Positions 44,425-52,589 of a stretch of 64,000 nucleotides of DNA are shown here, in pieces. The translations under genes were made by a program, and so were the position numbers. The notes under the pieces are model-generated. The model did not search any database, was not told the DNA's origin, and worked only from the letters and a program-made list of their open reading frames with translations. The first letter of the stretch is position 1. Every line of letters starts with the position of its first letter. This DNA comes from Candidatus Krumholzibacteriota bacterium (GTDB lineage: Bacteria > Krumholzibacteriota > Krumholzibacteriia > Krumholzibacteriales > Krumholzibacteriaceae): NCBI GenBank assembly GCA_016932415.1, contig JAFGCX010000018.1:62001-126000 (forward strand). The letters are read 5' to 3'.

Positions 44425-44802
44425 TCACCGGGCTGCTCCGGCGAGGCAATCCTGGAGTTTTTCCTGCCGGAACTGTACTCTCAGCGGTTCTGACCCCAGG
44501 TAGAGCAATCTCCTGCACGCACAGACGAGAGTCCATTTTCCGCGGTAGATCTCGACATTATTTCCGCAGGCGGGGCAGTCGATCCAGACAGATTTTCCCA
44601 TCGTATCCTCCTCGAGGGCAAGATCGGAATAGACGAGTGAATTATGAGCCGGGGTATTCTCCCTGTCCAGAAAGACAAGCCGTTCGGGGGAAGATCCGTT
44701 GGAAAGGAGGTGTCCGCAGCCGCAGACCAGGGTCCATTTGCCCTGATAATCCCTGTAGGTTCTTCCGCAGGCGGGACATCTTTTCAGTTCGGGGTCAACC
44801 AT
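44425..44802 (-). CDS. Double zinc-ribbon protein
   Basis: Start ATG 44802 follows GGAAGAG. The 125-residue protein carries two copies of one zinc-ribbon unit. Copy 1 (about 8-32) is CPACGRTYRDYQGKWTLVCG then CGHLL. Copy 2 (about 75-100) is CPACGNNVEIYRGKWTLVCA then CRRLLYLG. Each has CxxC ... CxC, suited to one zinc. A linker of about 40 residues joins them. The YxGKWTLVC core is unusually well conserved between copies, so both must be under selection. There is no catalytic domain; nucleic-acid or protein binding is possible. I do not recognise a named family. It is 140 bp from the sigma-54 activator gene. Confidence 0.75.
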   Translation of the reverse strand: MVDPELKRCPACGRTYRDYQGKWTLVCGCGHLLSNGSSPERLVFLDRENTPAHNSLVYSDLALEEDTMGKSVWIDCPACGNNVEIYRGKWTLVCACRRLLYLGSEPLRVQFRQEKLQDCLAGAAR

Positions 44803-45356
44803 CACTCTTCCATTGCCAAATAAAGTACAGACTGTCGTTATTTCAGTATGACCTTCTGGAAGGGGATCAGGGTGGCCGGATGTAAAAGTTTTTATGCTAA
44901 AGGCAGTCGATCATCCGTGATCTTTCTCCCTCGTCAGATATTGTTGTCTGCATCTTCCGTACCGGAAAATTTTTGTTTTTAACCGGGCATCCAACTCTTC
45001 AGCATCAATTGCGTTAGAGATATCATTGGGATATGGTGGAAAGAAAAATTTACGCGTCATCGCCCCCGATATTTCGTGTTTCCACGATTATTCGGCTCAG
45101 ATAGAGTCGTACCGGTTCTGTCGATCCCGAGCTGACCAGGTGAAAGGCCCGAGGCACCGTACGGTGTGGGATCGATACCTGCCCGCGTCGAGCCGCCCTT
45201 CTTGACACCTGACGGCAAATCAAATACGATAGGGATCCTGAAGACGTGCACAGGGCCGGGCTGCTCCGTCGATCCAGAGCGGACAGCACGTCCCGCCTGG
45301 CCTGCCGAACGCCATGATCGCGCCGGCAGACCGTGTAAGAATGACAGGAGGTAGTT
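44803..45356. other. 554-bp intergenic region between divergent genes
   Basis: No coding frame with a credible start and family lies here. It must hold the promoters of the zinc-ribbon gene (minus) and the transglutaminase gene (plus), but no hexamer pair is convincing. A small hairpin TTCCG-TAC-CGGAA followed by AATTTTTG lies near 44957-44975, and GATCA-TCCG-TGATC near 44909-44922. Neither is a confident terminator. Confidence 0.4.
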
Positions 45357-47408
45357 TTGTCAGCTGACGAATGGAAAAGGAATCTTCGAGCGGCGGCTGT
45401 TGTTGCCGCCATCATCATTGCCGTTCCGTTGGCCGGTCCACTGGCCGTACAGACCGGTCTTCCCCCGGGCGAGAGGCCGCCCGCGGATGTCTTTTCCCGG
45501 GTCGCCGATGCCGGAACAGCGGCTGATCATGGAAACGCGCCATACCTGGTTGTATATGATTCGGCGATCAACCGTATGAAACCCTCAGGCGTGACTTACG
45601 TGGAAAGCTATACCATAAGAAAGGTCCTGACCCCGGCAGGCCAGAGAAGCCAGTCTGTTCTGCGATGGAACTACGATCCGCAGAGCAGTTACGTCGAAAT
45701 AAGGGATGTCAATATAATCCGGGATGGACAGAAGATCCCGGTCGATCTATCGAATGTACACGACCTTCCCGCCCCGCAGTACGCGATCTACTGGAAAGAC
45801 AGGATCAAGACGCTGCAGCTGCCGAGGCTGAATATAAATGACGGGATCGAGATAAGGCTCTTCAGAAAAGGATTCACCTATGCCCTGCTGGAAGGGCGGA
45901 AGCCGGACGCGGACGCGGTTCCCGGAGATGAGAAATATATTCCCCCGATGCCGGGAGAGTATTTCGATATCGTCCTTTTTTCTGACGATGCTCCTGTCGT
46001 GGAGAAAAGGTATACGCTCGTCCTTCCATCGGACAAACGTCTCCATTCGCAGATATATAACGGCCCGCTCTATTCGAGCACATCGTTTGCCGGCGATACG
46101 ACAGAGTATACATGGTGGGGGCTCGATCTTCCCGCCACAGCCAGGGAGCCCCGCCAGCCTGACAGGAGCGATTTCGCGGCGAAGGTGGTCATGGCGACCG
46201 CCGAAAGCTGGGAAGCGAAAAGCCGGTGGTTTTTCGACGTCAACCGGGGCCAGTTCGAGGTGACCGAAGATATCAGGATGAAAGTCGACGAGATCCTCCG
46301 CGGCGCCGGGGTGGCGAAAGGCAGCGAGGAAGAAAGAGCGAAAGTGCTGCTCCACTGGGTCGCCCAGAATATCCGATACAGCGGGCAGACCATGGGCGAG
46401 GGGGAAGGATTCACCCTTCATCCGGGTTCGATGATATTCGAGCAGCGCCATGGCGTCTGCAAGGATATCGCCGGGATGCTGGTGACGATGATGAGAGCGG
46501 CGGGGATGAACTCTTTCGCCGCGATGACCATGGCGGGCAGCCGGATAGATGATCTGCCGGCTGATCAGTTCAACCACTGCGTCTGCGCCCTGAAAAAGGA
46601 GGATGGATCTTTCGAGATGTACGATCCGACCTGGGTGCCGAACAATAATAACATATGGTCCCTTCTCGAAGCGGAGCAACACTACCTGGTAGGGACTCCG
46701 GAAGGGGAAGACCTGTCGAGGATAGATTACAGCCCGCCGGAAGAGTCACCCCTGGTGATAGCCAACGACGCGAAGCTGGCCGCTGACGGGACTCTCGAGG
46801 GAAAGATCAGGCTTTCCGGTTCCGGCGCCCTGGACAGCCGCCTGCGCGGCATTATCGCCGGGAGCCGGAAAGATGAGATCGGCGGGACGCTTGCCCGGCT
46901 GCTGTCCCCCGTCAGTAACAGGGTCGAGATCCTGGGTTTCGAGTATCACCCGACCGATGATTTCAGTTCTGATATGTGGCTGACGATAAGTTACCGGATC
47001 GCGCGTTTCGCTCTTCCGGTCGATGGAGCCCTGGAGTTCAGAAGTCCGATGATGCAGATCGTTCTCAACAACGTCCGGCTCTTCAGGCCTTCCCTCACCG
47101 AGTGGGGAGATTCGAGGCAGACGGATGTCTTCCTCTATTATACCCAGCTGATCGACGGGACAGAAAGTATAAGGCTTCCGAAAGGTCTTGTCGTAAGAGA
47201 TCTTCCCGAATCTGATGTCGTGGACGAGGAGTACGCAAGTTTCAAAGGGACGAGCAGGATGGAAAAAGGAAGGCTGGTAATAACCCAGCGGGCAGAGATC
47301 AAAAGAAGACAGATACCTCCCGGCGGATACGCCGGGTTCAAAAAAGCTGTTGATGAAGCGAGGGAGTGGAGCGAAGTCTCGTTCCGCGCCGGGAAGGGAG
47401 GCAAGTGA
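45357..47408 (+). CDS. DUF3857-transglutaminase protein with intact catalytic triad
   Basis: This 683-residue protein starts at TTG 45357, with AGGAGG 5 nt upstream. An N-terminal hydrophobic segment (AAVVAAIIIAVPLAGPLAV) exports or anchors it. Residues about 60-260 are a DUF3857 beta domain (YESYTIRKVLTPAGQ), and 290-440 a transglutaminase-like core. The catalytic triad is visible: Cys368 in RHGVCKDIAG, His407 in QFNHCVCAL, Asp423 in MYDPTW. A DUF3858-like beta domain (about 470-680) ends the protein. These proteins act in the envelope as proteases or cross-linking enzymes; the substrate is unknown. Its TGA stop overlaps the ATG of the next gene, a paralogue (TGATG). Confidence 0.88.
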   Translation: MSADEWKRNLRAAAVVAAIIIAVPLAGPLAVQTGLPPGERPPADVFSRVADAGTAADHGNAPYLVVYDSAINRMKPSGVTYVESYTIRKVLTPAGQRSQSVLRWNYDPQSSYVEIRDVNIIRDGQKIPVDLSNVHDLPAPQYAIYWKDRIKTLQLPRLNINDGIEIRLFRKGFTYALLEGRKPDADAVPGDEKYIPPMPGEYFDIVLFSDDAPVVEKRYTLVLPSDKRLHSQIYNGPLYSSTSFAGDTTEYTWWGLDLPATAREPRQPDRSDFAAKVVMATAESWEAKSRWFFDVNRGQFEVTEDIRMKVDEILRGAGVAKGSEEERAKVLLHWVAQNIRYSGQTMGEGEGFTLHPGSMIFEQRHGVCKDIAGMLVTMMRAAGMNSFAAMTMAGSRIDDLPADQFNHCVCALKKEDGSFEMYDPTWVPNNNNIWSLLEAEQHYLVGTPEGEDLSRIDYSPPEESPLVIANDAKLAADGTLEGKIRLSGSGALDSRLRGIIAGSRKDEIGGTLARLLSPVSNRVEILGFEYHPTDDFSSDMWLTISYRIARFALPVDGALEFRSPMMQIVLNNVRLFRPSLTEWGDSRQTDVFLYYTQLIDGTESIRLPKGLVVRDLPESDVVDEEYASFKGTSRMEKGRLVITQRAEIKRRQIPPGGYAGFKKAVDEAREWSEVSFRAGKGGK

Positions 47409-49342
47409 TGAAGAGATCAATGACTGTTTCAGGAATATTAATAATCGTTTCCGCTCTTTTGTCTTTCTCTTCGAGTCTCCGGGCTGAAAAGATGGGGATC
47501 TCCGGTAGGCACGATCTCGATCAACTCTGGTCGAGGGCGCGAGAGATATTCGATCCTGCCGGGTTTGACGCGATAGTCCTCTTGGAAAGCGAAGGCGTGT
47601 CGCTGATGGAAAAGGGCGATCTGAAAAGAAAGATCCACAGAGTTGTGTGGATAAGCACAGGGGTAGCCATACATGAACACGCCGATCTGAGAATACCATA
47701 CAATTCGAACGGTTCATCGATGAAAGTCCTTAAGCTGAGGACCTGGCGCGGGGGAAGATGGTGGCCTGACGAAAAAAAGATAAGCGATACGGCAGTGGTG
47801 GAGACCGTTCCGCACGCCCTCGCCCTGGCTGATGATTATTCGACGGTCCGCGAGACCATGCTTCTGCACGATGGGATAGAGCTTCCATGTATACTCGAGA
47901 CGGAATATGAGATAACGGGCGCGGGGGAAGCAAATGATGGATGCGACGGTCTTTTCATATTCGCCCGGCGAGATCCGGTCGTGATGTCGGCATTCTCCCT
48001 CGATCTACCCCCTGGCGCGGGAGTCAGGTTCGCCACGGGCAATGGAACAGGCGATCCGGAGATCGCAGCGCTCGAAGGAGGCGGAAAAAGGTACCGGTGG
48101 ATGATGGAGGATCCGGGAAGGCTCTCCGCCTCGCTGGATGAGGATCATACTTCGTACGCGCCATACCTTGCCTGGTCGACCTGGAAGGACTGGAAAGCTC
48201 TCGCTTCAAAAATCATGGATTCGTTCAACGGAGCCGCTGATCCCGGCGCGTCGCTGGCCGATACCGCCGCGGCAAGGGCGAGATACGAACCGGGGACACT
48301 CTCGAAGATGAGAAAGATCGCTTCGCTTGTCGATGAGTTCACCACGAATATCGCCTACGACGCGAAGCTGTGGAGTTTTTCTCCGAGACCGGCGGTGCGG
48401 ACCTACGAGACGGCGTACGGACACTCCCTAGATCGGGCCGTGCTTGCCGCTTCGCTGATGAGAAGCATCGGGATCGAGGCATGGCCGTTCTACAGGTCGG
48501 CAGGGACGGGCGATATCGATATGACGGTGCCTGGACTGTCGCGTTTCGGCGATATCATGCTGATAGCCGGCGAAGGGGAAGTCACGGCGGTCTATGATCC
48601 CTCAACGGGAAGGGTCACCGGCAGGACGGGTATTTTGACGGGCCGGACGGTATTCATGTGTGGAGAGGATGGCGATACTCCCTCGCGTTTCAAACCGGTC
48701 CACGCCGGGAAGACCGGGCTGTTCGAACTTACACTTACCATCGACGCCGGTATGGACAAAGAAGCGAAGGGAAAGGGATATCTCAACGCCTCTAATATAC
48801 TGAGCCCTTACGACGATATGGCGGGGCTCGGCGGCCAGGCGCCCTCTTATCTCGGCAGGCTTGCCGGAGCGGTATTGCCGGGCGCTGAGACAGAATCATA
48901 TGACATCGAACTCTTTTCCGAACACGCAGTAAAGATCGGGTTCGATTTCAGCGGCGGAGTTTCCGAGGCGGGTGACGGCGGCAGGGTGAGCTTGATCGCC
49001 GGTGAGCCGGAAGGGGGTATCTTCTCGTTCCTGGGAAGAGACGTACATCTGTACCAGGAGAAAAGAGAATCTCCCGTCTGCCTTCCCTCAGGAATGGTCC
49101 AGAAGATATCGCTCGTGATAGAGACAGTAGGGAGGGAGGTCATCTATATTCCCGAAGAGGTCTCGATGGAGAATGAGGCGGGGAGTTTCCTGCTGACGGT
49201 GAGGAATGAAGAGGGCAGGCTCATCGTCGACCGGACCCTTTCCATTGATATAAAGACAGTCCCGGCCAGCATGTGGCCCAGGCTTCGGACTCTCCTTCTC
49301 GAATGGACAGATCAGGCGAACAGGACGGTGATATTGAAATAG
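47408..49342 (+). CDS. DUF3857-transglutaminase paralogue with degenerate active site
   Basis: Start ATG 47408 overlaps the previous stop. The 644-residue protein has a signal peptide (MTVSGILIIVSALLSFSSSLRA). It has the same order of domains as its neighbour: DUF3857-like region (about 60-230), transglutaminase-like core (about 280-400) and a C-terminal beta domain. The triad is broken. Where the neighbour has HGVCKD, this has YGHSLD (Ser340 for Cys); where it has FNHC, this has FGDI; only the YDP aspartate is kept. It is therefore probably not an enzyme of this type, and may bind the same substrate or regulate the active paralogue. Translational coupling suggests they work together. Confidence 0.82.
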   Translation: MKRSMTVSGILIIVSALLSFSSSLRAEKMGISGRHDLDQLWSRAREIFDPAGFDAIVLLESEGVSLMEKGDLKRKIHRVVWISTGVAIHEHADLRIPYNSNGSSMKVLKLRTWRGGRWWPDEKKISDTAVVETVPHALALADDYSTVRETMLLHDGIELPCILETEYEITGAGEANDGCDGLFIFARRDPVVMSAFSLDLPPGAGVRFATGNGTGDPEIAALEGGGKRYRWMMEDPGRLSASLDEDHTSYAPYLAWSTWKDWKALASKIMDSFNGAADPGASLADTAAARARYEPGTLSKMRKIASLVDEFTTNIAYDAKLWSFSPRPAVRTYETAYGHSLDRAVLAASLMRSIGIEAWPFYRSAGTGDIDMTVPGLSRFGDIMLIAGEGEVTAVYDPSTGRVTGRTGILTGRTVFMCGEDGDTPSRFKPVHAGKTGLFELTLTIDAGMDKEAKGKGYLNASNILSPYDDMAGLGGQAPSYLGRLAGAVLPGAETESYDIELFSEHAVKIGFDFSGGVSEAGDGGRVSLIAGEPEGGIFSFLGRDVHLYQEKRESPVCLPSGMVQKISLVIETVGREVIYIPEEVSMENEAGSFLLTVRNEEGRLIVDRTLSIDIKTVPASMWPRLRTLLLEWTDQANRTVILK

Positions 49343-49405
49343 AGAAGCGAGGCGGGCGAAGGGACCGGATCCCATCCGGCGGCGAGAAGTAAAAATGGAA
49401 TGAAC

Positions 49406-49444
49406 GAAAGGCTGGAAGGGCAGGAAAAGCTCTTTCAGCCTTTC
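49406..49444. terminator. Hairpin between convergent genes
   Basis: GAAAGGCTG pairs with CAGCCTTTC (9 bp plus a G-T pair) around a 20-nt loop that itself has AAGAGC/GCTCTT-like pairing; TCTTTC follows. The right arm overlaps the stop codon of the minus-strand gene. Confidence 0.4.
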
Positions 49445-50127
49445 TCTTTCAGGATCATTCTCGCGTCGGCGATGACGCACCTTGAACCGGAACAGATGAC
49501 CGGATTGAGATCGACAGAATCGATATAAGATTCGAGTTCCATCACTATATCTGAGAATTCGATCATCAGGGTGGTGAGAGCGCCGATATCTACCGGGTCG
49601 GATCCCCTGAAACCCCTGATCAACTGCTGTCCCTTTATGCCGGCGATCATCGATGAGACATCTTCTTCATTCAACGGCGCCATCCTTACCGCGGTATCTT
49701 TGTATATCTCTACTCCCACGCCGCCGATCCCCAACAGGATTACCGGGCCGAACTGGCTGTCTACCTTAGCTCCTATTATCAGTTCTATCCCCCTGGCCAT
49801 CTCGGCTACGACGGCGCCTGTGAAACCGGGGAGCAGGCTGAGGCGCTTGAATGTTGCGCGCAGCTTCTTTTCGGAGTCTATTCCGACGACGACTCCGCCG
49901 ACATCCGACTTGTGGATTATCTCGGGAGAGACGACTTTGGCGACAACGGGATATCCGTGTTTTTCAGCGAAGGCGACCGCTTCTTCTTCATTGACCGCCA
50001 TTGTGGATTCGGTGGTATCGAGTCCGCCGACACGAAGGATCTCCATTGCGTCCGGCTCTGTGATCCATCCGGCCTTTTTCGAGCGTTCCAATATGGGTTT
50101 TATTTTCTGGATCAACATGTCCTGCAC
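49435..50127 (-). CDS. ADP-forming acyl-CoA synthetase, ATP-grasp (beta) subunit
   Basis: This 230-residue ATP-grasp protein has the family motifs: KHGYPVVAKVVSPEIIHKSDVGGVVVGI, MARGIELIIGAKVDSQFGPVILLGIGGVGVEIYKD and a C-terminal SVDLNPVI. It matches the beta subunit of NDP-forming acetyl-CoA synthetase, which transfers phosphate between the alpha-subunit histidine and ADP. The reaction makes ATP from acyl-CoA in many fermenting archaea and bacteria. It overlaps the alpha-subunit gene by 16 bp, which indicates coupling. An alternative ATG lies at 50118. Confidence 0.9.
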   Translation of the reverse strand: MQDMLIQKIKPILERSKKAGWITEPDAMEILRVGGLDTTESTMAVNEEEAVAFAEKHGYPVVAKVVSPEIIHKSDVGGVVVGIDSEKKLRATFKRLSLLPGFTGAVVAEMARGIELIIGAKVDSQFGPVILLGIGGVGVEIYKDTAVRMAPLNEEDVSSMIAGIKGQQLIRGFRGSDPVDIGALTTLMIEFSDIVMELESYIDSVDLNPVICSGSRCVIADARMILKEKG

Positions 50128-51479
50128 CTTTTCATCGCCTCGACCATGAGTACCGCTCCTTCGATCGAGTGCGCCACAGGGACCCTGTTAAGCTGGAACC
50201 CCTCGATGATCATCTTGTATTTTTCCACGTGAGGGACGTACGCGATGATCGGTTTGTTCTCTTCCTGGGAAAGCTGGCCGAGCCTGGCGCCAACATCGGA
50301 CGTGACCTCGGGCAGATAGGGAAGAAGAAGCATCAGGATGCAATCTATATCGTCGTTTTTGGACAGTTCCCTCGCTGCGACCACGAAATCGTCGTCGCGG
50401 GCGCTACCTGTCAGATCGAGAGGATTACCGAGTGATGCTATCTTCTGAATGCTTCCAGAGAGATTTTTCCTTATCTCTTCCTGGACATCCTCGGCCAAAG
50501 AGGGGATCTCAAGGCCGCCCTGGCTGCAACGATCGACAGCGACTGCTCCATGACCCCCGCTCGCCGTTACGATCCCGGCCCTTCCCCTGATCGAAACGGG
50601 ATAACTGCTCAACCCCTCGCAGAATGAGAGCATCTCGTATTCATCGAGAGCTTCGACGATGCCGAACTGTCTCATGACAGAGGAAAAGACGGTGTAATCG
50701 CCGGCGATCGAAGCTGTGTGGCTTGAGACGGCGCGGGTTCCCGCTTCGCTCTTCCCCGCTTTCATTATGATTACCGGTTTGGGGCAGCGGCTTGCCGCGT
50801 GAGCGAATTCCCTTCCCTTGCCGGGGCTGAATCCCTCGACATAGAAGGCTATGACATCGGTCCTGTCGTCGCGGGCGAAGAACTTCAGAAGGTCTATCTC
50901 GTCGATCACCGCCTTGTTGCCGATACTGACGGCCCTGGAGAGCCCGATCCCCTGCCCGGCGAATTTGACCATCTGGTCGACGAGGATCCCCCCGCTCTGG
51001 CTGACGATCGCTATATTCCCGCTTTCAGGTCTTACCATCCGTTCGCTCGGCAGGAAAAAAGAATCGACGAAGTCAGGGGAGTAGATGCCGAGGCAGTTCG
51101 GACCGATAATCGGAAAGTCGGCTTCAGAAGCGATCCGGCGCAGTTCTTCGGTGAGATCGGTCCGGCCTGTCTCGTCGAAACCTCCGGAGATGACCGCCGC
51201 TCCCCCGACCCATTTATTGACGCAATCCTCGAGAACGGGAGGTACATGGTCGGCCCTCACCGCTATGACAGCGAAATCAATCTTTTCGGGGATGTCGCTG
51301 ATCTTCCTGTATATTTTCTCCTTGTAATATTCGCCACCCTTCGGATTGACGGCGAAGACCCTGACGGGATAACGGAAATAATTCTTGTTATATATGACGT
51401 TGGCCGGATGCCGGTCGTTAGTGAGCGATACTCCGACAACGGCCATCGTCTTCGGTTCAAACAGGGTCCGAAAATCCAA
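50112..51479 (-). CDS. ADP-forming acyl-CoA synthetase, CoA-binding (alpha) subunit
   Basis: This 455-residue protein starts at TTG 51479, with AAGGAGCGGAAGGA upstream. Domain 1 is a CoA-binding Rossmann fold (FEPKTMAVVGVSLTNDRHPANVIYNK), and domains 2 and 3 are succinyl-CoA-synthetase-like. The phospho-histidine is in RAVSSHTASIAGDY. Further family motifs are IIGPNCLGIYSP and AIVSQSGGILVDQ. With the beta subunit it converts acyl-CoA, ADP and phosphate to the acid, CoA and ATP. No acetyltransferase domain is fused, which argues against a protein acetylase. The substrate acyl group cannot be told. Confidence 0.92.
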   Translation of the reverse strand: MDFRTLFEPKTMAVVGVSLTNDRHPANVIYNKNYFRYPVRVFAVNPKGGEYYKEKIYRKISDIPEKIDFAVIAVRADHVPPVLEDCVNKWVGGAAVISGGFDETGRTDLTEELRRIASEADFPIIGPNCLGIYSPDFVDSFFLPSERMVRPESGNIAIVSQSGGILVDQMVKFAGQGIGLSRAVSIGNKAVIDEIDLLKFFARDDRTDVIAFYVEGFSPGKGREFAHAASRCPKPVIIMKAGKSEAGTRAVSSHTASIAGDYTVFSSVMRQFGIVEALDEYEMLSFCEGLSSYPVSIRGRAGIVTASGGHGAVAVDRCSQGGLEIPSLAEDVQEEIRKNLSGSIQKIASLGNPLDLTGSARDDDFVVAARELSKNDDIDCILMLLLPYLPEVTSDVGARLGQLSQEENKPIIAYVPHVEKYKMIIEGFQLNRVPVAHSIEGAVLMVEAMKRCRTC

Positions 51480-51517
51480 TTCCTTCCGCTCCTTATTAAA
51501 AGGTCTGTTGTTGAGGT

Positions 51518-51546
51518 ATCCTGCACCAGATAGATCGTGTTGTCAA
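51518..51546 (-). promoter_or_regulatory. Promoter of the acyl-CoA synthetase operon
   Basis: On the minus strand, a perfect TTGACA (51541-51546), 17-bp spacer, CAGGAT (51518-51523), about 35 bp before the TTG start. Confidence 0.5.
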
Positions 51547-51738
51547 GGAGGAGAATTTTCCGCGGGAAGCAGCGGAGGCGCCAGTGAACCGTGCTTGAAG
51601 CATGAGATCGATATCCGTGATCCTTCGCTAATGGCCCCTGCAGGGGCGAGTCCCCGAACGAGAAGGTAAATTATTATTGAGATAGTATCTTCGCCGGGCA
51701 GACGGTTCATTTTTATATCTTTAAACCCAATTCGACAC

Positions 51739-51767
51739 TTGATTCGATTTCAGAATTGGGATAGAGT
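51739..51767 (+). promoter_or_regulatory. Possible promoter of the PEGA-ATPase-kinase operon
   Basis: TTGATT, 17-bp spacer, TAGAGT; 57 bp before the ATG at 51824. Weak matches at both boxes. Confidence 0.33.
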
Positions 51768-51823
51768 CCTCGGAGTCGAGCGGACAATTAATTTATAATA
51801 ATCATGGCAGTCGGGGGAGTAGC

Positions 51824-52564
51824 ATGTTTAGTTTTTTTTCCAGGTCGCGGGATCTGACGAGAGCTTTGTCGATATTTCTTACCATGACATTTCTTTTTTC
51901 AATCGCTCCGGTCTGCGCCCAGGAACCGGAGGACAGGATATTCGCGATCTGGGAAGAGATAGGACTTCTGAGGGCAAGGGGCGATTATGGGAAGGCTGAA
52001 GAGATCCTCGAACAGGTCCTGATAGATTATGTCGACGACGAGTTTGTGCTGAGAAGAGCGTGGAACCTTCTTGTGCACACAAGGTTCAAGATGAATGATG
52101 ATGAAAGTGCCATGGAGACGGCGAGGATGGCGCTTGAGAGATTCCCGGATCTGACAGTGAATACGGCGATCCTGCCGGCCTCGATGAATGATACTTATGA
52201 CGAGCTTAGAAGTTCGATGTACGGTTCTCTCGAAGTGACCGGTCCGGAAGGAGCGGTGTTGTTCCTCGACGCCGATTCGCTCGGAACAGCTCCGGTTAAG
52301 TTCGAATATATCCGCACGGGAATGTACCTGCTGACAGCTTCAAAAAAAGGGTACCACTCCAGGGCGGATACGGTCAGGATCGATCCAAGCGAGACCCTGA
52401 CCTTCGGCATGACGCTCGACAGGAGAAAAGATACCAGGTGGTGGCTCTACAGGATAGTACCTGCCGCCGCGGCCGTCGCGCTGATAATATATCTGACGAG
52501 GCCTGATAATTCGAGCACGCCGGTCGAGCAGCCGCTTCCCTGGCCCCCTGATCCACCACAATAA
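51824..52564 (+). CDS. Exported TPR/PEGA-domain membrane protein
   Basis: This 246-residue protein has a signal peptide (SIFLTMTFLFSIAPVCA, cleaved before QEP). Residues about 30-110 are helical and TPR-like (GDYGKAEEILEQVL, DDESAMETARMALERFP). A PEGA domain follows (about 130-195, GSLEVTGPEGAVLFLDADSLGTAPVKFEYIRTG), then one membrane helix (IVPAAAAVALIIYL) and a short proline-rich tail. PEGA domains are found in envelope proteins linked to signalling and cell-wall contact. It is the first gene of a closely spaced plus-strand series; the next gene starts 25 bp on and also carries PEGA domains. Confidence 0.8.
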   Translation: MFSFFSRSRDLTRALSIFLTMTFLFSIAPVCAQEPEDRIFAIWEEIGLLRARGDYGKAEEILEQVLIDYVDDEFVLRRAWNLLVHTRFKMNDDESAMETARMALERFPDLTVNTAILPASMNDTYDELRSSMYGSLEVTGPEGAVLFLDADSLGTAPVKFEYIRTGMYLLTASKKGYHSRADTVRIDPSETLTFGMTLDRRKDTRWWLYRIVPAAAAVALIIYLTRPDNSSTPVEQPLPWPPDPPQ

Positions 52565-52589
52565 TACAGGCGGGAGATGAATAAAGAAG

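Larger units (their letters stand above)
51480..51823. other. 344-bp intergenic region between divergent operons
   Basis: It contains promoter candidates for both directions (listed separately). A TTATAATAA stretch near 51795 could be another -10 region for the plus-strand operon. No gene is supported. Confidence 0.4.

Noticed and set aside
45166-45354. 62-codon frame in the gap before the transglutaminase gene
   Set aside because: No ribosome site, no family, and a composition (Pro/Arg/Thr) typical of chance frames.
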